The notes under the pieces are model-generated. The model did no database searches, had not been told where the DNA came from, and saw only the letters and a program-made list of their open reading frames with translations. From positions 62,001 to 126,000 of the forward strand of contig NZ_BSSA01000011.1 in NCBI RefSeq assembly GCF_030268885.1: DNA of 64,000 nt. The letters run 5' to 3'. Shown piece by piece: positions 39,121 through 52,133 of this stretch. The stretch comes from Kitasatospora phosalacinea. Lineage in GTDB: Bacteria; Actinomycetota; Actinomycetes; Streptomycetales; Streptomycetaceae. Within the stretch, counting starts at the first letter, position 1. Each line of letters starts with the position of its first letter. The position numbers and the translations under genes were made by a program.

Positions 39121-39492
39121 GTGCCTACGATCCAGCAGCTGGTCCGAAAGGGCCGGCAGGACAAGGTCGAGAAGAACAAGACGCCCGCACTGAAGGGTTC
39201 GCCCCAGCGCCGCGGCGTCTGCACGCGTGTGTACACGACCACCCCGAAGAAGCCGAACTCGGCTCTCCGCAAGGTCGCCCGTGTGCGCCTCACCAGCGGG
39301 ATCGAGGTCACCGCCTACATTCCGGGCGAGGGCCACAACCTGCAGGAGCACTCCATCGTGCTGGTCCGCGGTGGCCGTGTGAAGGACCTTCCTGGTGTCC
39401 GCTACAAGATCATCCGCGGCTCGCTCGACACCCAGGGTGTCAAGAACCGCAAGCAGGCCCGCAGCCGCTACGGCGCCAAGAAGGAGAAGTAA
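39121..39492 (+). CDS. rpsL: 30S ribosomal protein S12
   Basis: A 123-residue decoding-centre protein that governs accuracy. It contains [19 protein letters not shown] and [30 protein letters not shown], with the streptomycin-site lysines (K43 and K88 in E. coli numbering) unchanged, so it is a streptomycin-sensitive type. The start is GTG at 39121, ribosome site GGAGAAAC. It is first in the rpsL-rpsG-fusA-tuf operon, with 2 nt before rpsG. Confidence 0.99.
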   Translation: MPTIQQLVRKGRQDKVEKNKTPALKGSPQRRGVCTRVYTTTPKKPNSALRKVARVRLTSGIEVTAYIPGEGHNLQEHSIVLVRGGRVKDLPGVRYKIIRGSLDTQGVKNRKQARSRYGAKKEK

Positions 39493-39494
39493 GA

Positions 39495-39965
39495 ATGCCT
39501 CGTAAGGGCCCCGCCCCGAAGCGCCCGGTCATCATCGACCCGGTCTACGGCTCCCCGCTGGTGACCTCGCTGGTCAACAAGATCCTGCTGCACGGCAAGC
39601 GCTCCACCGCCGAGCGGATCGTCTACGGCGCCCTCGAGGGCGTCCGCGAGAAGACCGGTGCCGACCCGGTGGTCGCGCTCAAGCGCGCCCTGGAGAACGT
39701 CAAGCCGACCCTCGAGGTCAAGTCCCGCCGCGTCGGTGGCGCCACCTACCAGGTGCCGGTCGAGGTCCGCCCGGGCCGCGCCAACACCCTGGCGCTGCGC
39801 TGGCTGGTCGGCTACTCCCGCGCCCGTCGCGAGAAGACCATGACCGAGCGTCTGCTCAACGAGATCCTCGACGCCAGCAACGGCCTGGGCGCTTCCGTGA
39901 AGCGTCGCGAGGACACCCACAAGATGGCCGAGTCCAACAAGGCCTTCGCGCACTACCGCTGGTAG
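39495..39965 (+). CDS. rpsG: 30S ribosomal protein S7
   Basis: A 156-residue assembly-initiating protein of the 30S head, and in many bacteria the translational repressor of the str operon. Seen are [38 protein letters not shown] and the C-terminal [22 protein letters not shown] at 39495, two bases after the rpsL stop. The rpsL tail AAGGAGAAG serves as its ribosome site. Confidence 0.99.
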   Translation: MPRKGPAPKRPVIIDPVYGSPLVTSLVNKILLHGKRSTAERIVYGALEGVREKTGADPVVALKRALENVKPTLEVKSRRVGGATYQVPVEVRPGRANTLALRWLVGYSRARREKTMTERLLNEILDASNGLGASVKRREDTHKMAESNKAFAHYRW

Positions 39966-40004
39966 TCCGAACCCCGTCACTAGACAGAGAGAGAACGAGC
40001 CACC

Positions 40005-42110
<2,106 letters not shown>

Positions 42111-42141
42111 CGTCCCGGTAATCGGGACGAACCAGACCCTT

Positions 42142-42147
42142 TAGGCT
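42142..42147 (+). promoter_or_regulatory. Candidate -10 for a separate tuf promoter
   Basis: TAGGCT, the same hexamer as in rplJ, 170 nt before tuf. No clear -35 is seen at 17-18 nt. Separate tuf promoters inside the str operon are common in Streptomyces. Confidence 0.4.
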
Positions 42148-42316
42148 AGAAGGAGGGCACCCGGACGCTCACCCGTCCGGGTTCCGCCCGGGAGCCCTCC
42201 GGCACCCCCACCCGCGGGACGGCTACGGGGCGCGACACCAGCGCCCCGTTACCAAAAACCCGATCCAGACCAACTGACGTCGTACGGCGTACAGAACTGT
42301 CCTCAGGAGGACTGCA

Positions 42317-43510
<1,194 letters not shown>

Positions 43511-43538
43511 TTGACGATCTGACCTCCGGTCAACTCCG

Positions 43539-43576
43539 GGGCCCGGTCCACTCCTTCGCGGGAGTGGGCCGGGCCC
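43539..43576 (+). terminator. Terminator of the str operon
   Basis: GGGCCCGGTCCACTCC pairs with GGAGTGGGCCGGGCCC (one G-U), loop TTCGCG. Confidence 0.85.
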
Positions 43577-44028
43577 TCGGCGTTTTTCCGGCGGGGGAGA
43601 GGTTTGGCGAGCGCGCAGCGGGTGTGACGTGCACCCCAGCGGGTGAACCCGATTGGCGTATCGCCCGCGTTCTGTGGCAGGATGTCTGAGTTGCTCGGTT
43701 GAGTACCGATGCTGCGCGCCTCCCGCCGGGAGGACCGGAAGCGAGTCCCACGTACTCGTCGTTCCCGTGAATGGCCGTCCATGTGCCCACGTGCTGTGTG
43801 TGGGTGCAGTGGTGTGTAAGCGACACCGCGGCAGCTGCGGGGCGAAAGTACGGGAATCTTCCGGGAAGCGTGTGCGGGGTATCGACCCGGCTCCACCCCA
43901 CCCAGCAGTTCGAAGCCGACGAGATCGTTTCGCCGGTTTTTTGCAAGCGCGAGGGCGACACGCCCGAGCGCGGGGGTCGGAAGGGGAGTCGTGCAGCAAC
44001 GGACGACACAAAGGACTACGAAGTAGCC
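43577..44028. other. Leader and promoter region of the S10 operon
   Basis: About 450 nt without a supported gene before rpsJ. A weak promoter candidate is TTGGCG (43653-43658) with CAGGAT (43678-43683), spacer 19 nt, followed by a leader of some 340 nt. It contains short dyads (CTCCCGCCGGGAG near 43719) and GT-rich runs. In other bacteria an S10 leader binds L4 for autoregulation; I cannot show this here. Confidence 0.45.
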
Positions 44029-44337
44029 ATGGCGGGACAGAAGATCCGCATCCGGCTCAAGGCCTACGACCACGAGGTCATCGACTCCTCGGCGAAGAAG
44101 ATCGTCGAGACGGTGATCCGGACTGGTGCGCAGGTCGCGGGCCCGGTGCCGCTGCCCACTGAGAAGAACGTGTACTGCGTCATCCGCTCGCCGCACAAGT
44201 ACAAGGACTCGCGCGAGCACTTCGAGATGCGCACTCACAAGCGTCTGATCGACATCCTCGACCCCACGCCGAAGACGGTTGACTCGCTGATGCGTCTCGA
44301 CCTGCCGGCCGGCGTCGACATCGAGATCAAGCTCTGA
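44029..44337 (+). CDS. rpsJ: 30S ribosomal protein S10
   Basis: A 102-residue protein of the 30S head, also NusE in antitermination complexes. Seen are [45 protein letters not shown] and [22 protein letters not shown] at 44029. First gene of the S10 operon; rplC follows after 14 nt. An in-frame extension upstream reads the leader and is not credible. Confidence 0.99.
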   Translation: MAGQKIRIRLKAYDHEVIDSSAKKIVETVIRTGAQVAGPVPLPTEKNVYCVIRSPHKYKDSREHFEMRTHKRLIDILDPTPKTVDSLMRLDLPAGVDIEIKL

Positions 44338-44351
44338 GAGGCGCACCGAAG

Positions 44352-44999
44352 ATGGCTAAGCAGATTAAGGGCATCCTGGGCGAGAAGCTCGGCATGACCC
44401 AGGTCTGGGACGAGAACAACCGGGTCGTCCCGGTGACCGTCGTCAAGGCCGGGCCGAATGTCGTGACCCAGGTCCACACCGCCGACAGCCCGGCCGGCTA
44501 CGACGCCGTGCAGCTCGGCTTCGGCGAGATCGACCCCCGCAAGGTGAACAAGCCCCTCCAGGGCCACTTCGCCAAGGCCGGTGTCACCCCCCGCCGCCAC
44601 CTGGTCGAGATCCGTACCTCGGACGCCTCCGAGTACACCCTGGGCCAGGAAGTCACCGCCGAGACCTTCGAGGCGGGTGTCAAGGTCGACGTGACCGGCA
44701 CCTCCAAGGGCAAGGGCTTCGCCGGTGTCATGAAGCGTCACAACTTCAAGGGCCTCGGCGCCGGTCACGGCACCCAGCGCAAGCACCGCTCGCCCGGTTC
44801 CATCGGTGGCTGCGCCACCCCGGGCCGTGTGTTCAAGGGCCTGCGCATGGCGGGTCGGATGGGCCACGAGCGTGTGACCACCCAGAACCTGACCGTGCAC
44901 GCGGTCGACGCGGAGAAGGGTCTGCTCCTCATCAAGGGCGCGATCCCGGGTCCGAACGGCGGCCTCGTCCTCGTCCGCACCGCGGCGAAGGGGCTGTGA
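44352..44999 (+). CDS. rplC: 50S ribosomal protein L3
   Basis: A 215-residue protein that binds near the peptidyl-transferase centre. [25 protein letters not shown] is the typical start, and the extension loop carries [31 protein letters not shown] at 44352. It ends 5 nt before rplD. Confidence 0.99.
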   Translation: MAKQIKGILGEKLGMTQVWDENNRVVPVTVVKAGPNVVTQVHTADSPAGYDAVQLGFGEIDPRKVNKPLQGHFAKAGVTPRRHLVEIRTSDASEYTLGQEVTAETFEAGVKVDVTGTSKGKGFAGVMKRHNFKGLGAGHGTQRKHRSPGSIGGCATPGRVFKGLRMAGRMGHERVTTQNLTVHAVDAEKGLLLIKGAIPGPNGGLVLVRTAAKGL

Positions 45000-45004
45000 A
45001 GGAT

Positions 45005-45682
45005 ATGAGCACCATTGACATCCTGTCGCCCTCCGGCGACAAGGCCGGCAGCCTGGAGCTGCCCGCCGAGATCTTCGACGCCAAGGTCAGCGTCCCGCTG
45101 ATGCACCAGGTCGTCGTGGCGCAGCTCGCCGCTGCCCGTCAGGGCACCCACAAGGCCAAGCGCCGTGGCGAGGTCCGTGGTGGCGGCAAGAAGCCGTACC
45201 GCCAGAAGGGCACCGGCCGCGCCCGTCAGGGCTCGACCCGCGCGCCGCAGTTCACCGGTGGTGGCGTCGTGCACGGTCCCGTGCCGCGCGACTACTCGCA
45301 GCGGACCCCGAAGAAGATGATCGCCGCCGCCCTGCGCAGCGCGCTCACCGACCGGGCCCGCCACGAGCGCATCCACGTCGTCACCGGCGTGACCGCGACC
45401 GAGGCTCCGTCGACCAAGGCCGCCAAGGTCCTGTTCGGCAAGATCTCCGAGCGCAAGAACCTCCTCCTGGTGGTCGAGCGCGAGGACGAGCTGGGCATCC
45501 TGTCCGCTCGCAACCTGCCGAACGTGCACATCCTGGACGCCGGCCAGCTGAACACCTACGACGTGCTCGTCTCCGACGATGTGGTCTTCACCCAGGCCGC
45601 CTTCGAGCGTTTCGTGGCCGGTCCGGCCGCGTCCGCCAAGGCCGTTGCTGCTGAGGGCGAGCTCGAAGGGACTGCCGCCTGA
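45005..45682 (+). CDS. rplD: 50S ribosomal protein L4
   Basis: A 225-residue exit-tunnel protein; in E. coli it also represses the S10 operon. The tunnel loop [25 protein letters not shown] is intact, so no macrolide-resistance change is obvious there. ATG at 45005 with GAAGGAT as ribosome site. An in-frame GTG at 44996 overlaps rplC and is less likely. The stop overlaps the rplW start by 1 nt. Confidence 0.98.
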   Translation: MSTIDILSPSGDKAGSLELPAEIFDAKVSVPLMHQVVVAQLAAARQGTHKAKRRGEVRGGGKKPYRQKGTGRARQGSTRAPQFTGGGVVHGPVPRDYSQRTPKKMIAAALRSALTDRARHERIHVVTGVTATEAPSTKAAKVLFGKISERKNLLLVVEREDELGILSARNLPNVHILDAGQLNTYDVLVSDDVVFTQAAFERFVAGPAASAKAVAAEGELEGTAA

Positions 45683-45999
45683 TGAGCGAGATCACCTCCA
45701 AGACGTTCACGGACCCCCGTGACGTCCTGATCAAGCCGGTCATCTCCGAGAAGAGCTACTCGCTCCTCGACGAGAACAAGTACACGTTCGTCGTGGCTCC
45801 CGGTGCCAACAAGACCCAGATCAAGCAGGCCGTCGAGGCGGTCTTCTCGGTCAAGGTCGAGGCCGTGAACACGCTGAACCGGCAGGGCAAGCGCAAGCGC
45901 TCCCGCACCGGTTTCGGCAAGCGCAAGGACACCAAGCGCGCGATCGTGACGCTGGCCGAGGGCAACCGCATCGACATCTTCGGTGGTCCGGTCGCCTGA
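45682..45999 (+). CDS. rplW: 50S ribosomal protein L23
   Basis: A 105-residue protein at the tunnel exit, binding site for SRP and trigger factor. Seen are [27 protein letters not shown] and [23 protein letters not shown]. The TGATG junction couples it to rplD. rplB follows 45 nt later. Confidence 0.98.
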   Translation: MSEITSKTFTDPRDVLIKPVISEKSYSLLDENKYTFVVAPGANKTQIKQAVEAVFSVKVEAVNTLNRQGKRKRSRTGFGKRKDTKRAIVTLAEGNRIDIFGGPVA

Positions 46000-46044
46000 C
46001 CCTCGGGTCAGGGACTGCGATCGTCGTAAAGGACGAGGACAGAA

Positions 46045-46881
46045 ATGGGTATCCGCAAGTACAAGCCGACTACGCCGGGCCGTCGTGGCTCCAGCGTGGC
46101 CGACTTCGTCGAAATCACGCGGTCCACGCCGGAGAAGTCGCTGGTTCGCCCGCTGCACAGCAAGGGCGGCCGTAACAACGCCGGTCGTGTCACCGCTCGC
46201 CACCAGGGTGGCGGTCACAAGCGCGCCTACCGTCTGATCGACTTCCGTCGTCACGACAAGGACGGCGTGCCGGCCAAGGTCGCGCACATCGAGTACGACC
46301 CGAACCGCACCGCGCGCATCGCGCTCCTGCACTACGCGGACGGCGAGAAGCGCTACATCATCGCCCCCCGTGGCGTCGCGCAGGGTGACCGGATCGAGAA
46401 CGGCGCTGGCGCCGACATCAAGCCGGGCAACAACCTGCCGCTCCGCAACATCCCGGTCGGTACCACCATCCACGCGGTGGAGCTCCGTCCCGGCGGTGGC
46501 GCCAAGCTGGCCCGCTCCGCGGGTGCCGGCATTCAGCTGCTCGCCCGTGAGGGCCGCATGGCGCACCTGCGCATGCCCTCCGGTGAGATCCGCCTGGTGG
46601 ACGCGCGCTGCCGCGCGACCGTCGGCGAGGTCGGCAACGCCGAGCAGTCGAACATCAACTGGGGCAAGGCCGGCCGTATGCGCTGGAAGGGCGTCCGCCC
46701 GACCGTCCGCGGTGTGGCCATGAACCCGATCGACCACCCGCACGGTGGTGGTGAGGGTAAGACCTCCGGTGGTCGCCACCCGGTCTCGCCGTGGGGCAAG
46801 CCCGAGGGCCGCACCCGTCGCCCGAACAAGGCGTCGGACAAGCTCATCGTGCGCCGCCGCAAGACCAACAAGAAGCGCTAG
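46045..46881 (+). CDS. rplB: 50S ribosomal protein L2
   Basis: A 278-residue protein close to the peptidyl-transferase centre, needed for subunit joining. It shows [36 protein letters not shown] and the loop [27 protein letters not shown] with the critical His. ATG at 46045. Confidence 0.99.
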   Translation: MGIRKYKPTTPGRRGSSVADFVEITRSTPEKSLVRPLHSKGGRNNAGRVTARHQGGGHKRAYRLIDFRRHDKDGVPAKVAHIEYDPNRTARIALLHYADGEKRYIIAPRGVAQGDRIENGAGADIKPGNNLPLRNIPVGTTIHAVELRPGGGAKLARSAGAGIQLLAREGRMAHLRMPSGEIRLVDARCRATVGEVGNAEQSNINWGKAGRMRWKGVRPTVRGVAMNPIDHPHGGGEGKTSGGRHPVSPWGKPEGRTRRPNKASDKLIVRRRKTNKKR

Positions 46882-46892
46882 GAGCAGGTCAG

Positions 46893-47174
46893 ATGCCGCG
46901 CAGTCTCAAGAAGGGCCCCTTCATCGACGACCACCTTCAGAAGAAGGTGGACGTGCAGAACGAGGCGGGCACGCAGAACGTCATCAAGACCTGGTCCCGT
47001 CGTTCCGTGATCTCCCCGGCCATGCTGGGCCACACGATCGCGGTTCACGATGGCCGCAAGCACGTCCCGGTGTTCGTCACCGAGTCGATGGTCGGCCACA
47101 AGCTCGGCGAGTTCGCTCCCACGCGCACCTTCAAGGGGCACGTGAAGGAAGACCGCAAGTCGAAGCGTCGCTAA
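46893..47174 (+). CDS. rpsS: 30S ribosomal protein S19
   Basis: A 93-residue 30S head protein forming bridges to the 50[45 protein letters not shown] and [16 protein letters not shown] are standard. ATG at 46893, 11 nt after rplB. Confidence 0.99.
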   Translation: MPRSLKKGPFIDDHLQKKVDVQNEAGTQNVIKTWSRRSVISPAMLGHTIAVHDGRKHVPVFVTESMVGHKLGEFAPTRTFKGHVKEDRKSKRR

Positions 47175-47241
47175 TCGCGATTTGCTCCGCGAGCTGTAGC
47201 GCCAGAACGACAAAGTGACTTACTCCATTAAGGGGACAACC

Positions 47242-47589
47242 ATGGAAGCCAGGGCCCAGGCGCGGTACATCCGCGTCACGCCCATGAAGGCCCGCCGCGT
47301 GGTGGACCTCATCCGTGGCCTGCCGGCCACGGAGGCCCAGGCGGTCCTGCGTTTCGCTCCGCAGGCCGCCACCGTGCCGGTCGGCAAGGTGCTCAACAGC
47401 GCCATCGCCAACGCCGCGCACAACTACAACCACTCCAACGTGGACGACCTCTACATCTCCGAGGCGTACGTTGACGAGGGTCCGACCCTGAAGCGGTTCC
47501 GTCCGCGCGCCCAGGGCCGTGCCTACCGGATCCGCAAGCGGACCAGCCACATCACCGTGGTCGTCAGCAGCAAGGAAGGGACCCGGTAA
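47242..47589 (+). CDS. rplV: 50S ribosomal protein L22
   Basis: A 115-residue tunnel protein. [34 protein letters not shown] and the loop [32 protein letters not shown] are intact. ATG at 47242 with AAGGGGAC; an upstream GTG (47215) would read through this site. It shares TAATG with rpsC. Confidence 0.98.
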   Translation: MEARAQARYIRVTPMKARRVVDLIRGLPATEAQAVLRFAPQAATVPVGKVLNSAIANAAHNYNHSNVDDLYISEAYVDEGPTLKRFRPRAQGRAYRIRKRTSHITVVVSSKEGTR

Positions 47590-48413
47590 TGGGCCAGAAG
47601 GTTAACCCGCACGGGTTCCGCCTCGGCATCAGCACGGACTTCAAGTCCCGCTGGTACGCCGACAAGCTGTACAAGGACTACGTCAAGGAAGACGTCGCCA
47701 TCCGGCGTCTCATGACGAAGGGCATGGAGCGCGCCGGCATCTCGAAGGTGGAGATCGAGCGCACCCGTGACCGCGTCCGCGTGGACATCCACACCGCCCG
47801 TCCGGGCATCGTGATCGGCCGCCGCGGCGCGGAGGCCGACAAGATCCGGGGCAACCTGGAGAAGCTGACCGGCAAGCAGGTCCAGCTGAACATCCTCGAG
47901 GTCAAGAACCCCGAGCTGGACGCCCAGCTCGTGGCTCAGGGCGTCGCGGAGCAGCTGTCCTCCCGCGTCTCCTTCCGTCGCGCCATGCGCAAGAGCATGC
48001 AGTCGACCATGAAGGCCGGCGCCAAGGGCATCAAGGTCCAGTGCTCCGGTCGTCTCGGCGGCGCCGAGATGAGCCGTTCGGAGTTCTACCGCGAGGGCCG
48101 TGTGCCGCTGCACACCCTGCGCGCGAACGTCGACTACGGCTTCTTCGAGGCCAAGACCACCTTCGGCCGCATCGGCGTGAAGGTCTGGATCTACAAGGGC
48201 GACGTCAAGAACATCGCCGAGGTCCGCGCTGAGAACGCCGCTGCCCGCTCCGGCAACCGCCCGGCCCGTCCCGAGGGCGGTCGTCCCGCCCGCGGTGGCG
48301 AGCGTCGCGGTGGCGAGCGCGGTGGCCGCGGCCGTCGTCCCGCCGCTGCCGAGGCCCCCGCGGCCCCGGTGGCCGAGGCTCCGGCTGCCGAGAACACCGG
48401 AACGGAGGCCTGA
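47589..48413 (+). CDS. rpsC: 30S ribosomal protein S3
   Basis: A 274-residue protein at the mRNA entry, with helicase activity in the ribosome. The KH domain is [29 protein letters not shown]. The C-terminal domain continues to about residue 215. The last ~60 residues are a low-complexity Arg/Gly then Ala/Pro tail ([20 protein letters not shown]) typical of streptomycete S3 and absent from E. coli. ATG at 47589 overlaps the rplV stop. Confidence 0.98.
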   Translation: MGQKVNPHGFRLGISTDFKSRWYADKLYKDYVKEDVAIRRLMTKGMERAGISKVEIERTRDRVRVDIHTARPGIVIGRRGAEADKIRGNLEKLTGKQVQLNILEVKNPELDAQLVAQGVAEQLSSRVSFRRAMRKSMQSTMKAGAKGIKVQCSGRLGGAEMSRSEFYREGRVPLHTLRANVDYGFFEAKTTFGRIGVKVWIYKGDVKNIAEVRAENAAARSGNRPARPEGGRPARGGERRGGERGGRGRRPAAAEAPAAPVAEAPAAENTGTEA

Positions 48414-48418
48414 CCGCA

Positions 48419-48838
48419 ATGCTGATCCCCCGTCGGGTCAAGCACCGCAAGCAGCACCACCCGAAGCGCCGCGGCGCTGCCAAGGGTGGCACCGAGCTGG
48501 CGTTCGGCCAGTTCGGCATCCAGGCCGTGACCCCGGCCTACGTGACGAACCGCCAGATCGAGTCCGCTCGTATCGCGATCACCCGTCACATCCGTCGTGG
48601 CGGCAAGGTCTGGATCAACATCTACCCGGACCGCCCGCTCACCAAGAAGCCGGCCGAGACCCGCATGGGTTCCGGTAAGGGTTCGCCGGAGTGGTGGATC
48701 GCGAACGTGCACCCGGGTCGGGTCATGTTCGAACTGTCGTACCCGAACGAGAAGATTGCTCGCGAGGCGCTCACCCGTGCCGCGCACAAGCTTCCGATGA
48801 AGTGCCGGATCGTTCGGCGCGAGGACGGTGAGAGCTGA
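48419..48838 (+). CDS. rplP: 50S ribosomal protein L16
   Basis: A 139-residue protein at the A-site side of the 50[49 protein letters not shown] and the loop [19 protein letters not shown] are conserved. ATG at 48419; the stop overlaps the rpmC start. Confidence 0.99.
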   Translation: MLIPRRVKHRKQHHPKRRGAAKGGTELAFGQFGIQAVTPAYVTNRQIESARIAITRHIRRGGKVWINIYPDRPLTKKPAETRMGSGKGSPEWWIANVHPGRVMFELSYPNEKIAREALTRAAHKLPMKCRIVRREDGES

Positions 48839-49062
48839 TGTCGGCCGCTACCAAGGCTGCTGAGCTTCGCGAACTGGACAACGAGGCCCTCGTTGCCAAG
48901 CTCCGTGAGGCCAAGGAGGAGCTGTTCAACCTCCGCTTCCAGGCGGCGACCGGGCAGCTCGACAACCACGGACGGCTCCGGCTGGTCCGTAAGGACATCG
49001 CGCGGATCTACACCCTGATGCGCGAGCGCGAGCTGGGCATCGAGACGGTGGAGAACGCCTGA
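48838..49062 (+). CDS. rpmC: 50S ribosomal protein L29
   Basis: A 74-residue helical-hairpin protein near the tunnel exit. [36 protein letters not shown] and [18 protein letters not shown] are typical. TGATG overlap with rplP. Confidence 0.98.
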   Translation: MSAATKAAELRELDNEALVAKLREAKEELFNLRFQAATGQLDNHGRLRLVRKDIARIYTLMRERELGIETVENA

Positions 49063-49334
49063 TGACTGAGAACACCAACGAGACGCGCGGTTTCCGCAAG
49101 ACCCGTGAGGGTCTCGTCGTCAGCGACAAGATGGACAAGACCGTCGTCGTCGCCGTCGAGGACCGCGTCAAGCACGCGCTGTACGGCAAGGTCATCCGCC
49201 GTACCAACAAGCTGAAGGCGCACGACGAGCAGAACGCGTGCGGTGTCGGCGACCGTGTCCTCCTGATGGAGACCCGGCCGCTGTCCGCGACGAAGCGCTG
49301 GCGCGTCGTCGAGATCCTCGAGAAGGCCAAGTAA
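49062..49334 (+). CDS. rpsQ: 30S ribosomal protein S17
   Basis: A 90-residue OB-fold protein of the 30S body. [29 protein letters not shown] and [26 protein letters not shown] are standard. TGATGA overlap with rpmC. It ends the S10 operon proper; rplN follows after a 102-nt gap with a perfect palindrome. Confidence 0.98.
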   Translation: MTENTNETRGFRKTREGLVVSDKMDKTVVVAVEDRVKHALYGKVIRRTNKLKAHDEQNACGVGDRVLLMETRPLSATKRWRVVEILEKAK

Positions 49335-49404
49335 CAAGGTTGTTCGCGGTACGGCCGTATGTGCACCAGGCCCCCAGGGGCGCGGGTGTGAGCAGCGGCC
49401 GGCC

Positions 49405-49422
49405 CGTCAACACTTGTTGACG
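49405..49422. promoter_or_regulatory. Perfect palindrome upstream of rplN
   Basis: CGTCAACA-CT-TGTTGACG, 8-bp arms with a 2-nt centre, directly before the AGGAG ribosome site (49426-49430) of rplN. It may be a protein-binding dyad or an RNA hairpin controlling rplN translation. Confidence 0.6.
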
Positions 49423-49436
49423 ATCAGGAGAAAGCT

Positions 49437-49808
49437 GTGATCCAGCAGGAGTCGCGACTGCGCGTCGCCGACAACACGGGTGCCAAGGAGATTCTCTGCA
49501 TCCGCGTTCTCGGTGGCTCCGGTCGCCGCTACGCCGGTATCGGGGACGTCATCGTCGCCACCGTCAAGGACGCGATCCCCGGCGGTTCGGTGAAGAAGGG
49601 CGACGTCGTGAAGTGCGTCGTCGTTCGCACCGTCAAGGAGCGCCGTCGTCCGGACGGTTCGTACATCCGCTTCGACGAGAACGCCGCGGTTGTTCTCAAG
49701 AACACCGATGGCGACCCCCGTGGTACCCGCATCTTCGGCCCGGTGGGCCGCGAGCTGCGCGACAAGAAGTTCATGAAGATCATCTCGCTGGCGCCGGAGG
49801 TGCTCTAA
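49437..49808 (+). CDS. rplN: 50S ribosomal protein L14
   Basis: A 123-residue protein at the 30S interface. [27 protein letters not shown] and [31 protein letters not shown] are standard. GTG start at 49437 with CAGGAGAAAGCT. First gene of the spc-type cluster. Confidence 0.99.
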   Translation: MIQQESRLRVADNTGAKEILCIRVLGGSGRRYAGIGDVIVATVKDAIPGGSVKKGDVVKCVVVRTVKERRRPDGSYIRFDENAAVVLKNTDGDPRGTRIFGPVGRELRDKKFMKIISLAPEVL

Positions 49809-49812
49809 TCTC

Positions 49813-50136
49813 ATGGCGAACAGCATGAAGATCAAGAAGGGTGACCTGGTCCAGGTCATCACCGGCAAGGACAAGGGCAAGCAGGGCAAGGTCATCCAGG
49901 CCATCCCCGCTGAGAACAAGGTCCTGGTCGAGGGTGTCAACCGGGTCAAGAAGCACACCAAGCCGGGCCCCGGCACCCAGGGTGGCATCGTGACCGTCGA
50001 GGCCCCGGTGCACGTCTCCAACGTCCAGCTGGTCGTGGAGAAGGACGGCAAGAAGGTCGTCACCCGCGTCGGCTACCGCTTTGACGACCAGGGCAACAAG
50101 ATCCGCGTTGCCAAGCGGACCGGTGAGGACATCTGA
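49813..50136 (+). CDS. rplX: 50S ribosomal protein L24
   Basis: A 107-residue assembly initiator with a KOW motif ([24 protein letters not shown]). ATG at 49813 gives [17 protein letters not shown] (49797-49803) fits this start, although MKIKK (49825) is the usual N-terminus of L24 in the family. Overlaps rplE by TGATG. Confidence 0.97.
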   Translation: MANSMKIKKGDLVQVITGKDKGKQGKVIQAIPAENKVLVEGVNRVKKHTKPGPGTQGGIVTVEAPVHVSNVQLVVEKDGKKVVTRVGYRFDDQGNKIRVAKRTGEDI

Positions 50137-50705
50137 TGTCTGAGACGACTGTTGAGAAGGTGACCCCCCGCCTCAAGGAGAAGTACCTCTCCGAGGTCAA
50201 GGGTCAGCTGAACGAGCAGTTCTCGTACGAGAACGTCATGCTGATCCCCGGCCTGGTCAAGGTCGTGGTCAACATGGGTGTCGGCGAGGCCGCCCGTGAC
50301 AGCAAGCTGATCGAGGGTGCCATCAAGGACCTGACCGCGATCACCGGTCAGAAGCCGGCCGTCACCAAGGCCCGCAAGTCCATCGCGCAGTTCAAGCTGC
50401 GCGAGGGCCAGCCGATCGGCGCCCACGTCACCCTCCGTGGTGACCGCATGTGGGAGTTCGTGGACCGTCTGGTGTCGCTGGCGCTGCCGCGTATCCGTGA
50501 CTTCCGCGGCCTCTCGCCGAAGCAGTTCGACGGCCGTGGCAACTACACCTTCGGTCTGACCGAGCAGGTCATGTTCCACGAGATCGACCAGGACAAGGTC
50601 GACCGTCAGCGCGGTATGGACATCACCGTCGTGACCACCGCTCAGACCGACGATGAGGGCCGGGCGCTGCTGCGCGCTCTGGGCTTCCCGTTCAAGGAGG
50701 CGTGA
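50136..50705 (+). CDS. rplE: 50S ribosomal protein L5
   Basis: A 189-residue 5S rRNA-binding protein contacting P-site t[51 protein letters not shown] and [15 protein letters not shown] are conserved. ATG at 50136. Confidence 0.99.
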   Translation: MSETTVEKVTPRLKEKYLSEVKGQLNEQFSYENVMLIPGLVKVVVNMGVGEAARDSKLIEGAIKDLTAITGQKPAVTKARKSIAQFKLREGQPIGAHVTLRGDRMWEFVDRLVSLALPRIRDFRGLSPKQFDGRGNYTFGLTEQVMFHEIDQDKVDRQRGMDITVVTTAQTDDEGRALLRALGFPFKEA

Positions 50706-50708
50706 GCC

Positions 50709-50894
50709 ATGGCGAAGAAGGCCCTGATCGCTAAGTCCGAGCGCAAGCCGAAGTTCGGCGTCCGGGCGTACACCCGGTGCCAGCGCTGCGGCCGTCCGCA
50801 CTCGGTGTACCGCAAGTTCGGCCTGTGCCGTGTCTGCCTCCGTGAGATGGCGCACCGCGGCGAGCTGCCGGGCGTGACCAAGAGCTCCTGGTAA
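50709..50894 (+). CDS. rpsN: 30S ribosomal protein S14, zinc-binding type Z
   Basis: A 61-residue S14 with the CxxC pairs CQRCGR and CRVCLRE forming a zinc site. This short type (also called rpsZ) is the housekeeping form in Actinobacteria; the longer zinc-free form is usually elsewhere. ATG at 50709, 3 nt after rplE. A promoter and hairpin region follows before rpsH. Confidence 0.98.
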   Translation: MAKKALIAKSERKPKFGVRAYTRCQRCGRPHSVYRKFGLCRVCLREMAHRGELPGVTKSSW

Positions 50895-50947
50895 TCCCTT
50901 ACCGGTTGTTCTGACATCGGCGAGCAGTGTGCCCGACCTCGACGCTT

Positions 50948-50976
50948 TTGGGTTCCCGCGAGGGATCCCGTAAGGT
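50948..50976 (+). promoter_or_regulatory. Internal promoter upstream of rpsH
   Basis: TTGGGT (50948-50953), 17-nt spacer, TAAGGT (50971-50976). It sits 54 nt after the rpsN stop and could drive rpsH-rplF-rplR-rpsE-rpmD-rplO separately. Confidence 0.6.
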
Positions 50977-51064
50977 GTTGGGGTCGGGCCCCTGCTGCGG
51001 CGTCCCCTTCGGGCGAGCCGCGGCCTTCCTGTGAGGGCCCGCAACACCCAGTCTTACTACGTCG

Positions 51065-51122
51065 CAGGTCCCCTGCGCTTGTGCCCCTTTCGCACTCCAC
51101 CGAGTGCGCGGAGGGGGACCTG
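51065..51122 (+). promoter_or_regulatory. Structured leader of rpsH
   Basis: CAGGTCCCC (51065-51073) pairs with GGGGACCTG (51114-51122), and an inner CGCACTC/GAGTGCG hairpin (51091-51097 with 51102-51108) closes on CACC. The element lies 38 nt before the rpsH start and looks like a regulatory RNA fold rather than a terminator. The ribosome site GGGAGAGG is beyond it. Confidence 0.55.
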
Positions 51123-51160
51123 GCGCGGAGAAACCACGGCGGGAGAGGCCTGAGGCCACC

Positions 51161-51568
51161 ATGACCATGACCGACCCCATCGCAGACATGCTCACGCGTC
51201 TGCGTAACGCGAACTCGGCGTACCACGACTCCGTGGCGATGCCGGCCAGCAAGATCAAGGCGCACGTCGCCGAGATCCTGCAGCAGGAGGGGTACATCTC
51301 CTCCTACAAGGTTGAGGAGCCCGCTGAGGGCGAGGTCGGCAAGAAGCTGACCATCGAGCTCAAGTTCGGCCCCAACCGCGAGCGTTCCATCGCCGGCATC
51401 AAGCGCATCAGCAAGCCGGGTCTGCGTGTGTACGCAAAGTCCACCAACCTGCCGAAGGTGCTCGGCGGCCTGGGCGTGGCGATCATCTCCACGTCCTCCG
51501 GCCTCCTGACCGACAAGCAGGCCGCCAAGAAGGGCGTAGGCGGAGAAGTTCTCGCCTACGTCTGGTAA
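51161..51568 (+). CDS. rpsH: 30S ribosomal protein S8
   Basis: A 135-residue 16S-binding protein; in E. coli it represses the spc operon. [23 protein letters not shown], then [30 protein letters not shown] and GEVLAYVW are standard. ATG at 51161; the second ATG (51167) is equally usable. The 266-nt gap upstream with promoter and fold suggests separate control. Confidence 0.98.
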   Translation: MTMTDPIADMLTRLRNANSAYHDSVAMPASKIKAHVAEILQQEGYISSYKVEEPAEGEVGKKLTIELKFGPNRERSIAGIKRISKPGLRVYAKSTNLPKVLGGLGVAIISTSSGLLTDKQAAKKGVGGEVLAYVW

Positions 51569-51590
51569 TTCGGGAAACGGAGGTACAGCA

Positions 51591-52130
51591 ATGTCGCGCA
51601 TTGGACGGCTGCCCATCCAGGTTCCCGCTGGTGTGGACGTCACCATCGACGGCCAGACGGTCACGGTGAAGGGCCCCAAGGGCTCGCTCACCCACGTCGT
51701 CGCCGCGCCGATCGAGATCGGCAAGGGCGAGGACGGCACTCTGGTCGTCACCCGCCCCAACGACGAGCGTCAGTCGAAGGCCCTGCACGGCCTGTCGCGC
51801 ACGCTGGTGGCGAACATGATCACCGGCGTGACCGCGGGCTACCGCAAGTCGCTGGAGATCAGCGGCGTCGGCTACCGAGTCACGGCGAAGGGCTCCGACA
51901 TGGAGTTCGCGCTGGGCTACAGCCACCCGATCCTGGTCACCGCGCCGGAGGGGATCTCCTTCGTCGTCGAGACGCCCACCAAGTTCCACGTGGACGGCAC
52001 CGACAAGCAGAAGGTCGGCGAGGTCGCCGCGAAGATCCGCAAGCTGCGCAAGCCCGACCCGTACAAGGCCAAGGGCGTCAAGTACGCGGGCGAGGTCATC
52101 CGCCGCAAGGTCGGAAAGAGTGGTAAGTAA
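51591..52130 (+). CDS. rplF: 50S ribosomal protein L6
   Basis: A 179-residue protein at the factor-binding site. [30 protein letters not shown] and [22 protein letters not shown] are conserved. ATG at 51591 with AACGGAGG. Confidence 0.99.
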   Translation: MSRIGRLPIQVPAGVDVTIDGQTVTVKGPKGSLTHVVAAPIEIGKGEDGTLVVTRPNDERQSKALHGLSRTLVANMITGVTAGYRKSLEISGVGYRVTAKGSDMEFALGYSHPILVTAPEGISFVVETPTKFHVDGTDKQKVGEVAAKIRKLRKPDPYKAKGVKYAGEVIRRKVGKSGK

Positions 52131-52133
52131 GCG

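Noticed and set aside
43771-44028. In-frame extension of rpsJ by 86 residues
   Set aside because: The extension has no similarity to S10 and would read through the leader. The ATG at 44029 gives the standard length.
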